From positions 1 through 19,111 of the forward strand of contig JBGTGB010000044.1 of the NCBI GenBank assembly GCA_041746975.1: DNA of 19,111 nucleotides. The letters are read 5' to 3'. The notes beneath the pieces were generated by a model that did not search any database, was not told where the DNA came from, and was given only the letters and a program-made list of their open reading frames with translations. Below are positions 7,583-15,588 of this stretch, one piece after another; position 1 is the first letter of the stretch, and each line of letters opens with the position of its first letter. Position numbers and translations under genes: made by a program. This DNA comes from Haliea sp041746975. GTDB lineage: Bacteria; Pseudomonadota; Gammaproteobacteria; Pseudomonadales; Halieaceae.

Positions 7583-10495
7583 TCAAGCAGAGGGATCAGT
7601 GGAGACGCATTCCTGTGCGCGGGAATGATGGGACCGGTCGAGACGATACTGTGCGACCTCGGCAACGTTCTCCATGACATCGGGGACTTTCTGCGCCGCA
7701 ACAGGGCGGCTCCACAGATACCCCTGTGCGAACTTGCAATCGAGTGCCGTCAACTCTCGGAGCTGCTCATAGGTCTCGACGCCCTCGGCGATGGTGGTAA
7801 GACCGAAACTGCGGGCAAGGTCTATCGCTGCGGTGATCAGGGCGCGATCCTGTGCATTGGTCGTAATGCCGCGAACAAAGCTCTGGTCAATCTTGAGGAT
7901 GTCGACAGGAAGGCGTCGCAAGCTTGCCAGCGACGAATACCCTGTTCCAAAGTCGTCGATTGCAAACTTGATCCCATGTGTGCGCAGCTCGCCCATCGTG
8001 GTCCGCACTGAAGGCTCGCTCATGAGTGCGGACTCGGTAATCTCCAGGTGGAGGCAGGTGGCGGGGAAGCCCGTATCTACCAGAGCCTTGAGGACCATGC
8101 TCGCGAAGTCACCCGATGCAAACTGCCGCGGCGAGACATTGACTGAAAGCATGAACGGTCCAGTGCTAGCCTGGTTCCAGGCGAGAGCGTCTCGGCAGGC
8201 AGTCCGGAGGATGTGCTGGCCGAGCGGTTCGATCAGCCCGATCTCTTCGGCGAGGGCAATGAAGGTGTCAGGGGAGACCTGTTCGCCTGAGGGAGTCCGC
8301 CACCGGGCGAGAGCTTCGACGCCGATAACCCGGCCGGTCACAAGGTCGACGATGGGTTGGTAGTGGGGTTCGATCTCGCCATTGAGAAGGGCCCCGCGCA
8401 GCCCGGCGGCGCGAGCCAGATGGTCCTGGGCCAGGCGCTGAATATCGACGTCAAACAGCGCGACCCGGTTACGCCCGTTGTCTTTCGCCCGGTACATTGC
8501 GGCATCCGCATCGCGCAGCAGGTCGGGCCCGTCTGTAGATTCGTCGCCAATTGCAATGCCGATGCTGGCCGTGGCCATTAGCTCCAGGGACTTCAGCTGG
8601 AAAGGCGTGTCCAGGGCGGTCTGGATGCGTACCGCTATCGCAAGCGCGGTGCGCTCGTTGTCAATGTCGGGGCAAAGGATGGCAAACTCGTCGCCACCGA
8701 ACCGGGCCAAGGTATCGGGCGGCCGCATAATACTGCGCAGCCGCTCAACCACGGAGATCAGCAGCTGGTCGCCAACATCGTGGCCGAGACCGTCGTTGAC
8801 GAACTTGAAGCCGTCCAGGTCGAGGAACAACACTGCATGGCGGTGCCCAGTGCGTTGAGAGCTTTTCTGGACCTGTTGCAGCCGGTCGAGAAAGAGCGTG
8901 CGGTTCGGAAGCTGGGTGAGTGGGTCATGTGTTGCCAAATGTTCAAACTGGACGTTTGCGCTCGCGCGTCGGAGCATGGAGTCGAGATGGCTGGCGACGT
9001 CTCCGACGAACTGGCGGCCGTGGAGCGGGAGCGGTAAGCCACTGTCGCTCCAGACAAAGATCCTCGCCAACTCGCCGACATCCACGCTGCAGATCTCTCC
9101 GGCCTCGTCGCTCACGGAAGCGGGGGCTGCCTCCCCGGGCCAGATGACCCGAGTGTGCCATTCTGCGCAGCCGAGAATGGCGGAGATTGTGGTTTCGGCG
9201 GCGCGGGCAACCGAGGCGACATCGTCGGCCGCCAGTGCGTAGCGACCGAGCTCGGCAACCGCGGTCTGCTGGGCCGCAGTCCGCGCGAGCAGTTCCTGCG
9301 CCAATGTCAGATCAGAAATATCCGCCGAGACGCCGATGATACCGCTCAGGGCTCCAGACTCCTCGTCCCAGATCGGTGAGGTCGTCACCAGCGCGGTAAA
9401 TGTCGAGCCGTCGCGCCGAAGGACATTGAACTGCCCCGACAATGTCTCGCCCGCATTGACCGCAGCCATCAACTTGTCGGCGCTGTCGAAAGTGTGCGTG
9501 GGATTGGTCACATTCGTGATCGGATACCCCAGCACTTCGTTCTCTGACCAGCCATAGAGCCGCTCGGCGGCCGCATTCCAGTAGCGGACCGTGCCGTCGA
9601 GGTCAGTGGCGATCACCGCCTCCCCGACCGCACCGAGAAGCTGCGCCTGGAAGCGTTGGGCGTCCTGGGCCTGACGCTCGGCGGTGACATCGGAGAGCGT
9701 GCCAACCCAGCCGGATCGCTCTCCATCACCGCCGTGCATGGCCTGGGTCGTGGCGAAGACGACCCGGGCGCCAGCTTCGCCCCGGTCGATCGAGAACCTG
9801 TAGCGGAGCGCGGCGCTGTCCGCCAGCACCTCCTCGTGCCCCATCCGCGATTCGGCATCAACGATTGAGTCCCAGTCGCAGCCAAGCGCGTCTTCCGCAG
9901 CGATGCCGGTGATCTCGCTCCAGCGGGCATTGGTGTAGACGTAGCGGTTGTGGGCGTCGGTCTGGAATATGCCGATGGGCGCGGCGTCTGTCAAAGAGCG
10001 CAGCTGATCGGCGGTTTGCTGCAGGGCGCGGGACCGGGCGGCAAGGCTCTCGGCGTTAATGAAAACGTGGGCGAAAAAAGAGACCTTCGAGCGCAGCTCT
10101 GCCGGCGGTATCGGCGCGAACAGGAAATCGACAGCGCCTCCCGCGTAGTGATCGGTCTGCCCGATCTCGTCGCTGCTGAATGCGGTGACAAATATGATCG
10201 GGGTCATCTCGGACTGCCATCGCTGCCGGATGAGTTTGGCGGTCTCAAAGCCATCCATCCCCGGCATATTGACGTCAAGAAGGATGACCGCGAAGTCCTC
10301 CTTCATGATGAGGCGCAAGGCCGCGAATCCAGAATCCGCCTCAACGATACGGTGGCCCAGCGGGGCAAGCACAGCCTTCATGGCAAGCCGCTTCGACGGC
10401 GTATCGTCAACAACGAGCACGGGAGCGGAGCGTAGCAACGTGGCCTGGGGCGGCGTGGCCGCTCCCGGGATACGTGGGTGGTCGAGGTCCGCCAT
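7583..10495 (-). CDS. Response regulator with PAS, PAS, GAF-like, GGDEF and EAL domains (cyclic-di-GMP turnover)
   Basis: A 970-residue cytoplasmic signalling protein. A receiver domain occupies about residues 26-145, with acidic pocket D30/D31, phospho-acceptor D74 in LLDVNMPG and T104. Two PAS domains follow (about 165-275 and 282-400), then a short GAF-like stretch (405-510). The GGDEF domain (515-680) has GGDEF at 600-604 and an intact RxxD inhibitory site (R591-D594). The EAL domain (690-940) has E727 of EAL, N786, E818, D847/D848, K868, E904 and Q924, so both diguanylate cyclase and phosphodiesterase activities look possible. The receiver lacks the usual lysine: FAPI is found where FKPI is expected (A127). 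Start is ATG at 10495, overlapping the kinase stop by one base (TGATG), which indicates coupled translation. A GTG ten codons upstream is possible but less likely. The hybrid kinase directly upstream is the obvious partner. There is no transmembrane helix. Confidence 0.93.
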   Translation of the reverse strand: MADLDHPRIPGAATPPQATLLRSAPVLVVDDTPSKRLAMKAVLAPLGHRIVEADSGFAALRLIMKEDFAVILLDVNMPGMDGFETAKLIRQRWQSEMTPIIFVTAFSSDEIGQTDHYAGGAVDFLFAPIPPAELRSKVSFFAHVFINAESLAARSRALQQTADQLRSLTDAAPIGIFQTDAHNRYVYTNARWSEITGIAAEDALGCDWDSIVDAESRMGHEEVLADSAALRYRFSIDRGEAGARVVFATTQAMHGGDGERSGWVGTLSDVTAERQAQDAQRFQAQLLGAVGEAVIATDLDGTVRYWNAAAERLYGWSENEVLGYPITNVTNPTHTFDSADKLMAAVNAGETLSGQFNVLRRDGSTFTALVTTSPIWDEESGALSGIIGVSADISDLTLAQELLARTAAQQTAVAELGRYALAADDVASVARAAETTISAILGCAEWHTRVIWPGEAAPASVSDEAGEICSVDVGELARIFVWSDSGLPLPLHGRQFVGDVASHLDSMLRRASANVQFEHLATHDPLTQLPNRTLFLDRLQQVQKSSQRTGHRHAVLFLDLDGFKFVNDGLGHDVGDQLLISVVERLRSIMRPPDTLARFGGDEFAILCPDIDNERTALAIAVRIQTALDTPFQLKSLELMATASIGIAIGDESTDGPDLLRDADAAMYRAKDNGRNRVALFDVDIQRLAQDHLARAAGLRGALLNGEIEPHYQPIVDLVTGRVIGVEALARWRTPSGEQVSPDTFIALAEEIGLIEPLGQHILRTACRDALAWNQASTGPFMLSVNVSPRQFASGDFASMVLKALVDTGFPATCLHLEITESALMSEPSVRTTMGELRTHGIKFAIDDFGTGYSSLASLRRLPVDILKIDQSFVRGITTNAQDRALITAAIDLARSFGLTTIAEGVETYEQLRELTALDCKFAQGYLWSRPVAAQKVPDVMENVAEVAQYRLDRSHHSRAQECVSTDPSA

Positions 10496-13400
10496 CAGGC
10501 TGGGTGTGCCGCCCGCTGCAGCCACGGCTCCAGGGCCATCAGGAGTTGCTTGGTGTCGACCGGCTTGGGCACGTAGTCGTTGGCTCCGGCAGCAATGCAG
10601 CGTTCGCCTTCGCCGCTGACAACCTTGCCTGTCACGGCAATGATGGGCAGGTCCTGCAGCCCAACGTGGCTGCGAATCGCGCGGATGGTTTCGTAGCCAT
10701 CCATCAAAGGCATCATGATATCCATCAGGACAATGTCTACGGCCTCGCTACCGTCGACAAGCAGAGCGAGAGCTTCGGCGCCGCTTTCCGCCGTGAGCAC
10801 CTTCCCCCGCGCACGCTCGAGCAGCGCGGTCAAGGCGAACAGGTTGCGGAAGTCGTCGTCGACGACAAGCACCCTGGTCCCGCCGAGGTCTGCGGTGACC
10901 TGTTGTACCGGGTGCAGCGTCTCGGGCAATGTTGGCGCTTTCGCTTTTTTCCTGCGCTTGGGCTCGAAGAGCACAGGCTCAGCGGCCGCATTTGCGGGTG
11001 ACGCCGGAGAGCCCTGCTCCGCTACCAGCGGGGTCAACGCCTGTGGCTCGATTGACAGCGACTCCAGCGGGGGCTGGTCGAGAGGCAGGAACAGCGTGAA
11101 CTCGCTCCCCTGGCCCAGCGTACTGGCTACGGTAATGTCGCCGTGCAGCAGACCCGCGAGCTTGCGACTGATCGAAAGCCCAAGCCTGGTGCCGCCATGG
11201 GAGCGGCCGGTAGAGCCGTCACACTGGGCGAACTCCTCGAAGATCCGCTCCTGATCCTCGGGCCGGATTCCGATGCCGGTATCGCTGATGCAGAACGCGA
11301 CGACTGGCGAGCCGTGACCGAGGGTGTTGTTCTCCGTGTTCCATCCGCTCTCCGCTGGGCCGACGCTCATGCGGACTTCGCCGGCGGCGGTGAACTTGAG
11401 CGCATTTGCGAGGAGGTTCTTCAGTATCTGCCGCAAACGCTGCAGGTCCGTAACCAGGCTGTTCGGAGAGCCGGGATGGATCGCAATTAAGAATTCGAGC
11501 TTCTGTGCCTTTGCAACCGGTGCAAACTCGCTGTGCAATGTCTCGCAGAGGGCCTCCACAGAGACCTCGGCGAAGTTCGTGACCACCGTGCCGGACTCGA
11601 CCTTGGCCAGGTCGAGAATCCCGTTGAGCAGCGAGAGCAGGTCCAGCCCTGAGGAGCGAATAACGCTGGCGTACTCCACCTGCACGGGAGACATGTTGCC
11701 CTCCGGGTTGTTCTCGAGCTGTTCCGCAAGCATCAGCAAGCTGTTCAGCGGGGTACGCAGTTCATGGGACATGTTGGCGATGAACTCGGACTTATACTTC
11801 GCGGAGAGCGTAAGTTGGCCGGCCTTTTCCTCCAGCAGATCCCTGGACTCCTCGGCCTCGGTGTACTGCTCTGCAAGCAGTTTCGCCTGCTTTCCGAGGT
11901 CTTCATTGGACGCTCGCAGTTCCTCCTGCTGCGTGCGCAGTTCCTGTGCCAGAGACTGGGATTGCGCCAGCAGCGTCTCGGTCAGGGTATTGGCCTCCAG
12001 CGAATTCAGGATAAGACCGATGTTTTCCGTCAACTGGTCCAGGAAGGTCAGGTGAGTCTCGGTGAACGTGTTAAAAGACGCAAGCTCGATCACAGCGCGC
12101 ACGGAGCCCTCGAACAGGATCGGCAGGACGATGATGTTGAGCGGAGACGACGCGCCCAGTCCCGAATTAATCCGCACGTAGTCGCCGGGAACCTCGGTCA
12201 GCAGGATTCGCTTTTTCTCTCTCGCGCACTGCCCGACGAGACCCTCTCCCAGACGAAACGTGGTCGACAACTGGCGGCGCTCCTCGAAGCCATAGCCCGC
12301 CTGCAGAGAGAGCACGGGATCGGTTGCCTCGCTGGAGCCAGTCATTGAGTAGAAAACGCCATGCTGGGCAGAGACAAGCGGCGCGAGTTCAGAGAGGATC
12401 GTGCTCGAGACCGTGCTGAGATCACGCTGCCCCTGCAGCATCCGGGTGAAACGTTCCCGATTGGTTTTCAGCCAGTCCTGCTCGTGGTTCTGGCGGGTCG
12501 TCTCGCGCAGGTTGCGGATCATCTCGTTGAGGCTGTCCATCAGTACGGCAACTTCACCGCGGGCCTCGATATTGACCTGCCGGGTGAGGTCTCCCTCGGT
12601 GACGGCGGCGGCGACTTCCGCGATCGCCCGGACCTGGTCGGTAAGGTTGGCCGCGAGCTGGTTGACGTTGTCAGTGAGGTCCTTCCACACGCCGCCGATC
12701 TCCGTCGACCGCGCCTGCCCCCCCAGCTCGCCCTCGACACCGACTTCGCGTGCAACGCGAGTTACTTCGCCAGCGAAGGCATTGAGCTGATCCACCATGG
12801 AGTTGACGGTGTTCTTCAACTCGAGGAATTCTCCCTTGACGTCGATCGTGATTTTTTTGCTCAGATCGCCATTGGCCACGGCCGTCGTCACTTCAGCAAT
12901 ATTGCGCACCTGGCCAGTCAGGTTCCCTGCCATCAGGTTCATGCTCTCGATGACCTCTTTCCAGGCGCCATAAAACTCGAGCGAGGAGGAAGCCGCCTGG
13001 CCGAGCTTGCCTTCGGTCCCGACCTCTCTTGCGCTCCGCATGACCTCCGCCACGAAGACGTTGAGCTTGTCTACTTTGTCGTTGATGGTTTCCTTCAGGT
13101 CCAGCATCTCGCCGTTCAGGTCGGCGGAAACTTTTTTGCTCAGATCCCCGGAAGCTACGGCCCCGATGACATTCTGCATCTCGGCGATGGGGCCCGCCAG
13201 GGCGTCGATTAGCTTGTTGACCGAGCCGATGCTGCGCGACCAGGTCTGCGCCTGCCCCGCCAGTGACATTCGTTGTGAAAGTTGACCCTGGGTGCCGACG
13301 AGATCGCTCACCCTGGCCAGTTCTCGTTCCAGCAACTGGTTGGCGATAATGATGTCATTGAGGCCATCGGCTACCTTGCCGGGCAAGCCCGTCCAGTCAA

Positions 13401-13503
13401 GCGGCATGCGCGCCGAGAAGTCACCTTCCTTGACGCGAGCGATCACATTGAGAAGAAACGCGGCATTGTCCCCGGTATGGAGATCGAGCTTTGGTTCGAG
13501 CAT
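10495..13503 (-). CDS. Cytosolic HAMP-array hybrid sensor histidine kinase with GAF domain and C-terminal receiver
   Basis: A 1002-residue hybrid kinase with no transmembrane helix or signal peptide. The N-terminus holds four HAMP-like units whose GD landmarks fall at residues 27, 119, 212 and 304, a 92-93-residue period. This resembles the HAMP arrays of fungal group-III (Nik1/Os-1) kinases. Next come a GAF domain (about 350-508), a coiled coil (510-570) and a HisKA domain with phospho-acceptor H580 in SHELRTP. The HATPase_c domain has N700, DTGIGI (741-746) and the FEEF F-box, and the C-terminal receiver (877-993) has D882/D883, D928, T958 and K980. The G2 box reads GGTRLGL (770-776): R773 replaces the usual glycine. 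Start is ATG at 13503, preceded by AAGGA with a short spacer; a TTG seven codons upstream is weaker. The stop overlaps the start of the GGDEF-EAL gene, so the two form an operon and probably a phosphorelay. Confidence 0.94.
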   Translation of the reverse strand: MLEPKLDLHTGDNAAFLLNVIARVKEGDFSARMPLDWTGLPGKVADGLNDIIIANQLLERELARVSDLVGTQGQLSQRMSLAGQAQTWSRSIGSVNKLIDALAGPIAEMQNVIGAVASGDLSKKVSADLNGEMLDLKETINDKVDKLNVFVAEVMRSAREVGTEGKLGQAASSSLEFYGAWKEVIESMNLMAGNLTGQVRNIAEVTTAVANGDLSKKITIDVKGEFLELKNTVNSMVDQLNAFAGEVTRVAREVGVEGELGGQARSTEIGGVWKDLTDNVNQLAANLTDQVRAIAEVAAAVTEGDLTRQVNIEARGEVAVLMDSLNEMIRNLRETTRQNHEQDWLKTNRERFTRMLQGQRDLSTVSSTILSELAPLVSAQHGVFYSMTGSSEATDPVLSLQAGYGFEERRQLSTTFRLGEGLVGQCAREKKRILLTEVPGDYVRINSGLGASSPLNIIVLPILFEGSVRAVIELASFNTFTETHLTFLDQLTENIGLILNSLEANTLTETLLAQSQSLAQELRTQQEELRASNEDLGKQAKLLAEQYTEAEESRDLLEEKAGQLTLSAKYKSEFIANMSHELRTPLNSLLMLAEQLENNPEGNMSPVQVEYASVIRSSGLDLLSLLNGILDLAKVESGTVVTNFAEVSVEALCETLHSEFAPVAKAQKLEFLIAIHPGSPNSLVTDLQRLRQILKNLLANALKFTAAGEVRMSVGPAESGWNTENNTLGHGSPVVAFCISDTGIGIRPEDQERIFEEFAQCDGSTGRSHGGTRLGLSISRKLAGLLHGDITVASTLGQGSEFTLFLPLDQPPLESLSIEPQALTPLVAEQGSPASPANAAAEPVLFEPKRRKKAKAPTLPETLHPVQQVTADLGGTRVLVVDDDFRNLFALTALLERARGKVLTAESGAEALALLVDGSEAVDIVLMDIMMPLMDGYETIRAIRSHVGLQDLPIIAVTGKVVSGEGERCIAAGANDYVPKPVDTKQLLMALEPWLQRAAHPA

Positions 13504-13526
13504 ACTTGGTCCTTGGATACTCAAGC

Positions 13527-13569
13527 TATTACATGCATTTTATTTCTAGTAATTTCTGTACATGTAATA
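13527..13569. promoter_or_regulatory. Operator-like 9-bp inverted repeat in the kinase/winged-helix divergent promoter region
   Basis: TATTACATG (13527-13535) and its exact complement CATGTAATA (13561-13569) lie 25 bp apart, with centres 34 bp apart. The right arm sits in a smaller palindrome TACATGTA (13559-13566) and the left arm next to ATGCAT (13533-13538). The flanking region is strongly AT-rich compared with its surroundings. Possible -10 elements on both strands overlap it or lie beside it (TATATA at 13579-13584 for the plus strand; TATACT as the complement of 13577-13582 for the minus strand). It fits an operator shared by the divergent genes. The adjacent winged-helix protein is the natural candidate ligand; that link is inference. 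Confidence 0.55.
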
Positions 13570-13630
13570 CATTGCTAGTATATAACTTGCAAGCAGAATG
13601 AAGTCTTTCATGAAGAAACCGGGAGTCTGG

Positions 13631-13933
13631 ATGACGAACTGGAGTTTCCTCACCACCCATGCAAGGGTTCTATTGACCCTTGCAAGTGACCCGGAGATCC
13701 GGCTCCGGGACATCGCGAGTGCCGTCGGCGTCACCGAAAGGCGTGCCCACGCCATCGTTACCGATCTGACGGAGGATGGTTACGTCACCAAGCACCGCAG
13801 GGGCCGCCGCAACCGGTACGAAATTCAGCCAGACCGGGAACTCAAGGATGAGGTCATCAAACTACCCGTCGGCGACGTACTCAACCTCCTCGCCCACACC
13901 ACCAACTCGAGCCAGAATACAGAGAGGAGATGA
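13631..13933 (+). CDS. Small winged-helix (MarR-like) transcriptional regulator
   Basis: A 100-residue DNA-binding protein made almost wholly of one winged helix-turn-helix domain. The first HTH helix is RLRDIASAVG (24-33), the recognition helix TERRAHAIVTDLTEDG (35-50) and the basic wing YVTKHRRGRRNRYEI (51-65). No ligand or receiver domain is attached, so any sensing would need a partner. The start chosen is ATG at 13631, because GGGAG (13621-13625) lies five bases upstream and the conserved WSFLTTHARVLL segment follows directly. An in-frame ATG at 13598 would add 11 residues with a poorer ribosome site. The gene is divergent from the hybrid kinase across the AT-rich operator-like region, and its stop lies 12 bp from the stop of the convergent diguanylate cyclase. 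It may control itself and the kinase operon; the sequence does not prove this. Confidence 0.87.
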   Translation: MTNWSFLTTHARVLLTLASDPEIRLRDIASAVGVTERRAHAIVTDLTEDGYVTKHRRGRRNRYEIQPDRELKDEVIKLPVGDVLNLLAHTTNSSQNTERR

Positions 13934-13945
13934 GTGGACGGCCGT

Positions 13946-14806
13946 TCAGCCGACAACATTGAACGCGACCGCATTCTTCCCTTTGTGCTTGACCTGATAC
14001 ATCAGCTCGTCCGCGGCCGCCAACGCTTGTTCCGGCGTCGTAGCGGACTCCAGGAATGTGACCACGCCAATGCTGCAGGTGGCCCTGCAGTCACCTGCTG
14101 CCAGAGCCTCATGCAGTTTGCCTCTCAATCTGGCAATCATCATCTGTGCCCCGCGGTCGTCGGTATCAGGTAACAGCAGCGCGAACTCGTCGCCGCCAAC
14201 CCGCGCGGGGGTGTCGGTCTCACGTACGGAAGTTTGCAGCACCACACCGATCAGTTTTAGCAAGCGGTCGCCGCCGGCATGGCCGAGCGTGTCGTTCACT
14301 ATCTTGAAATCGTCCAGGTCCATGTACGCAATCGTGAGCGCGCTCTTGCGACGCCTTCCCAATGCAAGGTCATGTTTGAGGCTCTCCTCAAATGCGCGCC
14401 GGCCGTACAAACCGGTCAGGACATCCGTCTGTGCCAGATACTGCTGAATACGAAGATTTTCCCTGAAGGCGTTCAGCAATACACCCATGATCAGAAAGAT
14501 TCCCAGTCTGACCAACGTATTCCAAACAGGGATTGCCGGATGCGAATACACGTTACCTGCGGCAATGTCGGCCAAGGACCAGCTGATGCTCGAGAGGATC
14601 GCGATGGCAATACCGGTCCAGCGTCGGCCGTACCAGGCCGCTACCGCCACCGGGCCGAGATAGAACAAGGACATCGCCACTTCGTAGCCGGTAAGGTAGT
14701 CGAGCCCGCCAACAAGCAGGACGCTGCACGCGGCCAGCAGGAAAATTTCGGCACTCCCGCGCTGGGCGAGGTGCTGATCGAGGAGCCTGATCGGCTGCAT
14801 CATCAT
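13946..14806 (-). CDS. Membrane-bound diguanylate cyclase (N-terminal transmembrane sensor plus GGDEF)
   Basis: A 286-residue inner-membrane enzyme predicted to make cyclic-di-GMP from two GTP. About four hydrophobic segments occupy the N-terminal 115 residues (around 20-35, 43-58, 65-80 and 100-113) and form an integral-membrane input domain I cannot assign to a named MASE family. The GGDEF domain begins near DVLTGLYGRRAF (128-139). It has the metal-binding DLDDFK (163-168), an intact GGDEF (204-208) and an RxxD inhibitory site (R195-D198) at the standard spacing. The C-terminus is full length. The start is placed at ATG 14806, the first of three consecutive ATG codons behind a GGACGG sequence; 14803 gives better spacing. 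A longer frame to a TTG at 14863 is less likely. It is convergent with the winged-helix gene and probably separately transcribed. Confidence 0.9.
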   Translation of the reverse strand: MMMQPIRLLDQHLAQRGSAEIFLLAACSVLLVGGLDYLTGYEVAMSLFYLGPVAVAAWYGRRWTGIAIAILSSISWSLADIAAGNVYSHPAIPVWNTLVRLGIFLIMGVLLNAFRENLRIQQYLAQTDVLTGLYGRRAFEESLKHDLALGRRRKSALTIAYMDLDDFKIVNDTLGHAGGDRLLKLIGVVLQTSVRETDTPARVGGDEFALLLPDTDDRGAQMMIARLRGKLHEALAAGDCRATCSIGVVTFLESATTPEQALAAADELMYQVKHKGKNAVAFNVVG

Positions 14807-14937
14807 ATGGCCGTCCAACCAATAAGTGGAATATAAAGTCTCCCACTCTAGGGCACTGTCCAATGCTGTATGTTCGGTAGCACTCTCTCATGCAACGCAC
14901 TCTCGAACAAACTCCCCCAACAACCGTAGCCTGCACC

Positions 14938-15033
14938 CAATCGTTGTTTTCGATTGAACTGAGTAAGTTTTTCTGCTGGACGATCTCTACCCGATCGTCT
15001 AATTTTACCCAACCGCACATCTGTGCCGGGTTG
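14938..15033. promoter_or_regulatory. Three consecutive hairpins in the gap upstream of rubrerythrin
   Basis: CAATCG/CGATTG (14938-14943 and 14951-14956, 7-base loop), GACGATC/GATCGTC (14979-14985 and 14993-14999, 7-base loop) and an imperfect stem CAACC-GCACA with TGTGC-CG-GGTTG (15010-15033) follow one another. The last ends 11 bases before the AGGAG ribosome site of the rubrerythrin gene. No confident -35/-10 pair was found. They could be operators, a structured leader, or a terminator for upstream transcription (the second is followed by TAATTTTA). The role is unassigned. Confidence 0.45.
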
Positions 15034-15056
15034 TTAACTCTAAGAGGAGAACCAGC

Positions 15057-15476
15057 ATGTCCCTGAAAGGAAGCCAAACCGAAGAAAACCTGAAAGCCGC
15101 GTTTGCCGGCGAGTCCCAGGCCAACCGTCGCTACCTGTATTTCGCTGCCAAGGCTGACGTGGAAGGCTACAACGACGTGGCCGCGGTTTTCCGCTCTACC
15201 GCCGAAGGCGAAACCGGCCATGCCCACGGCCACCTGGAGTACCTGGAAGAAAGCGGTGACCCCGCGACCGGCCTGCCAATCGGCGGCACTTCCGATAACC
15301 TGAAGGCAGCAATCGCCGGGGAGACCCACGAGTACACCGACATGTACCCGGGCATGGTCCGAACAGCCCGCGAGGAAGGTTTCGACGAGATCGCGGACTG
15401 GATGGAAACCCTGGCCAAGGCTGAGCGCAGCCACGCCAACCGCTTTCAGAAAGCCCTGGACCAGCTCGACACCTGA
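15057..15476 (+). CDS. Rubrerythrin-type diiron protein lacking the rubredoxin domain
   Basis: A 139-residue ferritin-like four-helix protein of the rubrerythrin family, expected to reduce hydrogen peroxide at a diiron site in the cytoplasm. Two internally similar halves each supply metal ligands: E19 (AGES), E52 and H55 (EGETGHAH) in the first; E89 and E92 (AGETHEY), E123 and H126 (AERSHANRF) in the second. Classical rubrerythrins continue with a C-terminal rubredoxin domain carrying two CxxC pairs. Here the protein ends at QLDT with no cysteine at all, as in sulerythrin/symerythrin-like single-domain forms, so an external electron donor is needed. The start is unambiguous, with AGGAG (15045-15049) seven bases before ATG. 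A rho-independent terminator follows, suggesting that part of the transcription ends here before the Fe-S protein gene. Confidence 0.93.
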   Translation: MSLKGSQTEENLKAAFAGESQANRRYLYFAAKADVEGYNDVAAVFRSTAEGETGHAHGHLEYLEESGDPATGLPIGGTSDNLKAAIAGETHEYTDMYPGMVRTAREEGFDEIADWMETLAKAERSHANRFQKALDQLDT

Positions 15477-15531
15477 GCCCGGTACCGATCGCCGCCGCGA
15501 GCCATGCCCGCGGCACATCGCATTACCCGAG

Positions 15532-15562
15532 ACGGGTTCGTAGCTCACTGCGAGCCCGTTTT
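15532..15562 (+). terminator. Rho-independent terminator after rubrerythrin
   Basis: ACGGGTTCG (15532-15540) pairs with CGAGCCCGT (15551-15559), with one G-U pair and a 10-base loop, and is followed by a short T-run. It lies 55 bases after the rubrerythrin stop and 26 bases before the next start, so it may only partly terminate and set the rubrerythrin to Fe-S protein expression ratio. Confidence 0.75.
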
Positions 15563-15588
15563 CAATTCAAGCCCGATGAGGATTTGCC

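Noticed and set aside
14553..15548. A 331-codon minus-strand frame crossing rubrerythrin and the start of the diguanylate cyclase
   Set aside because: It overlaps two confidently assigned genes in other frames and spans the hairpin-rich gap; no family features.
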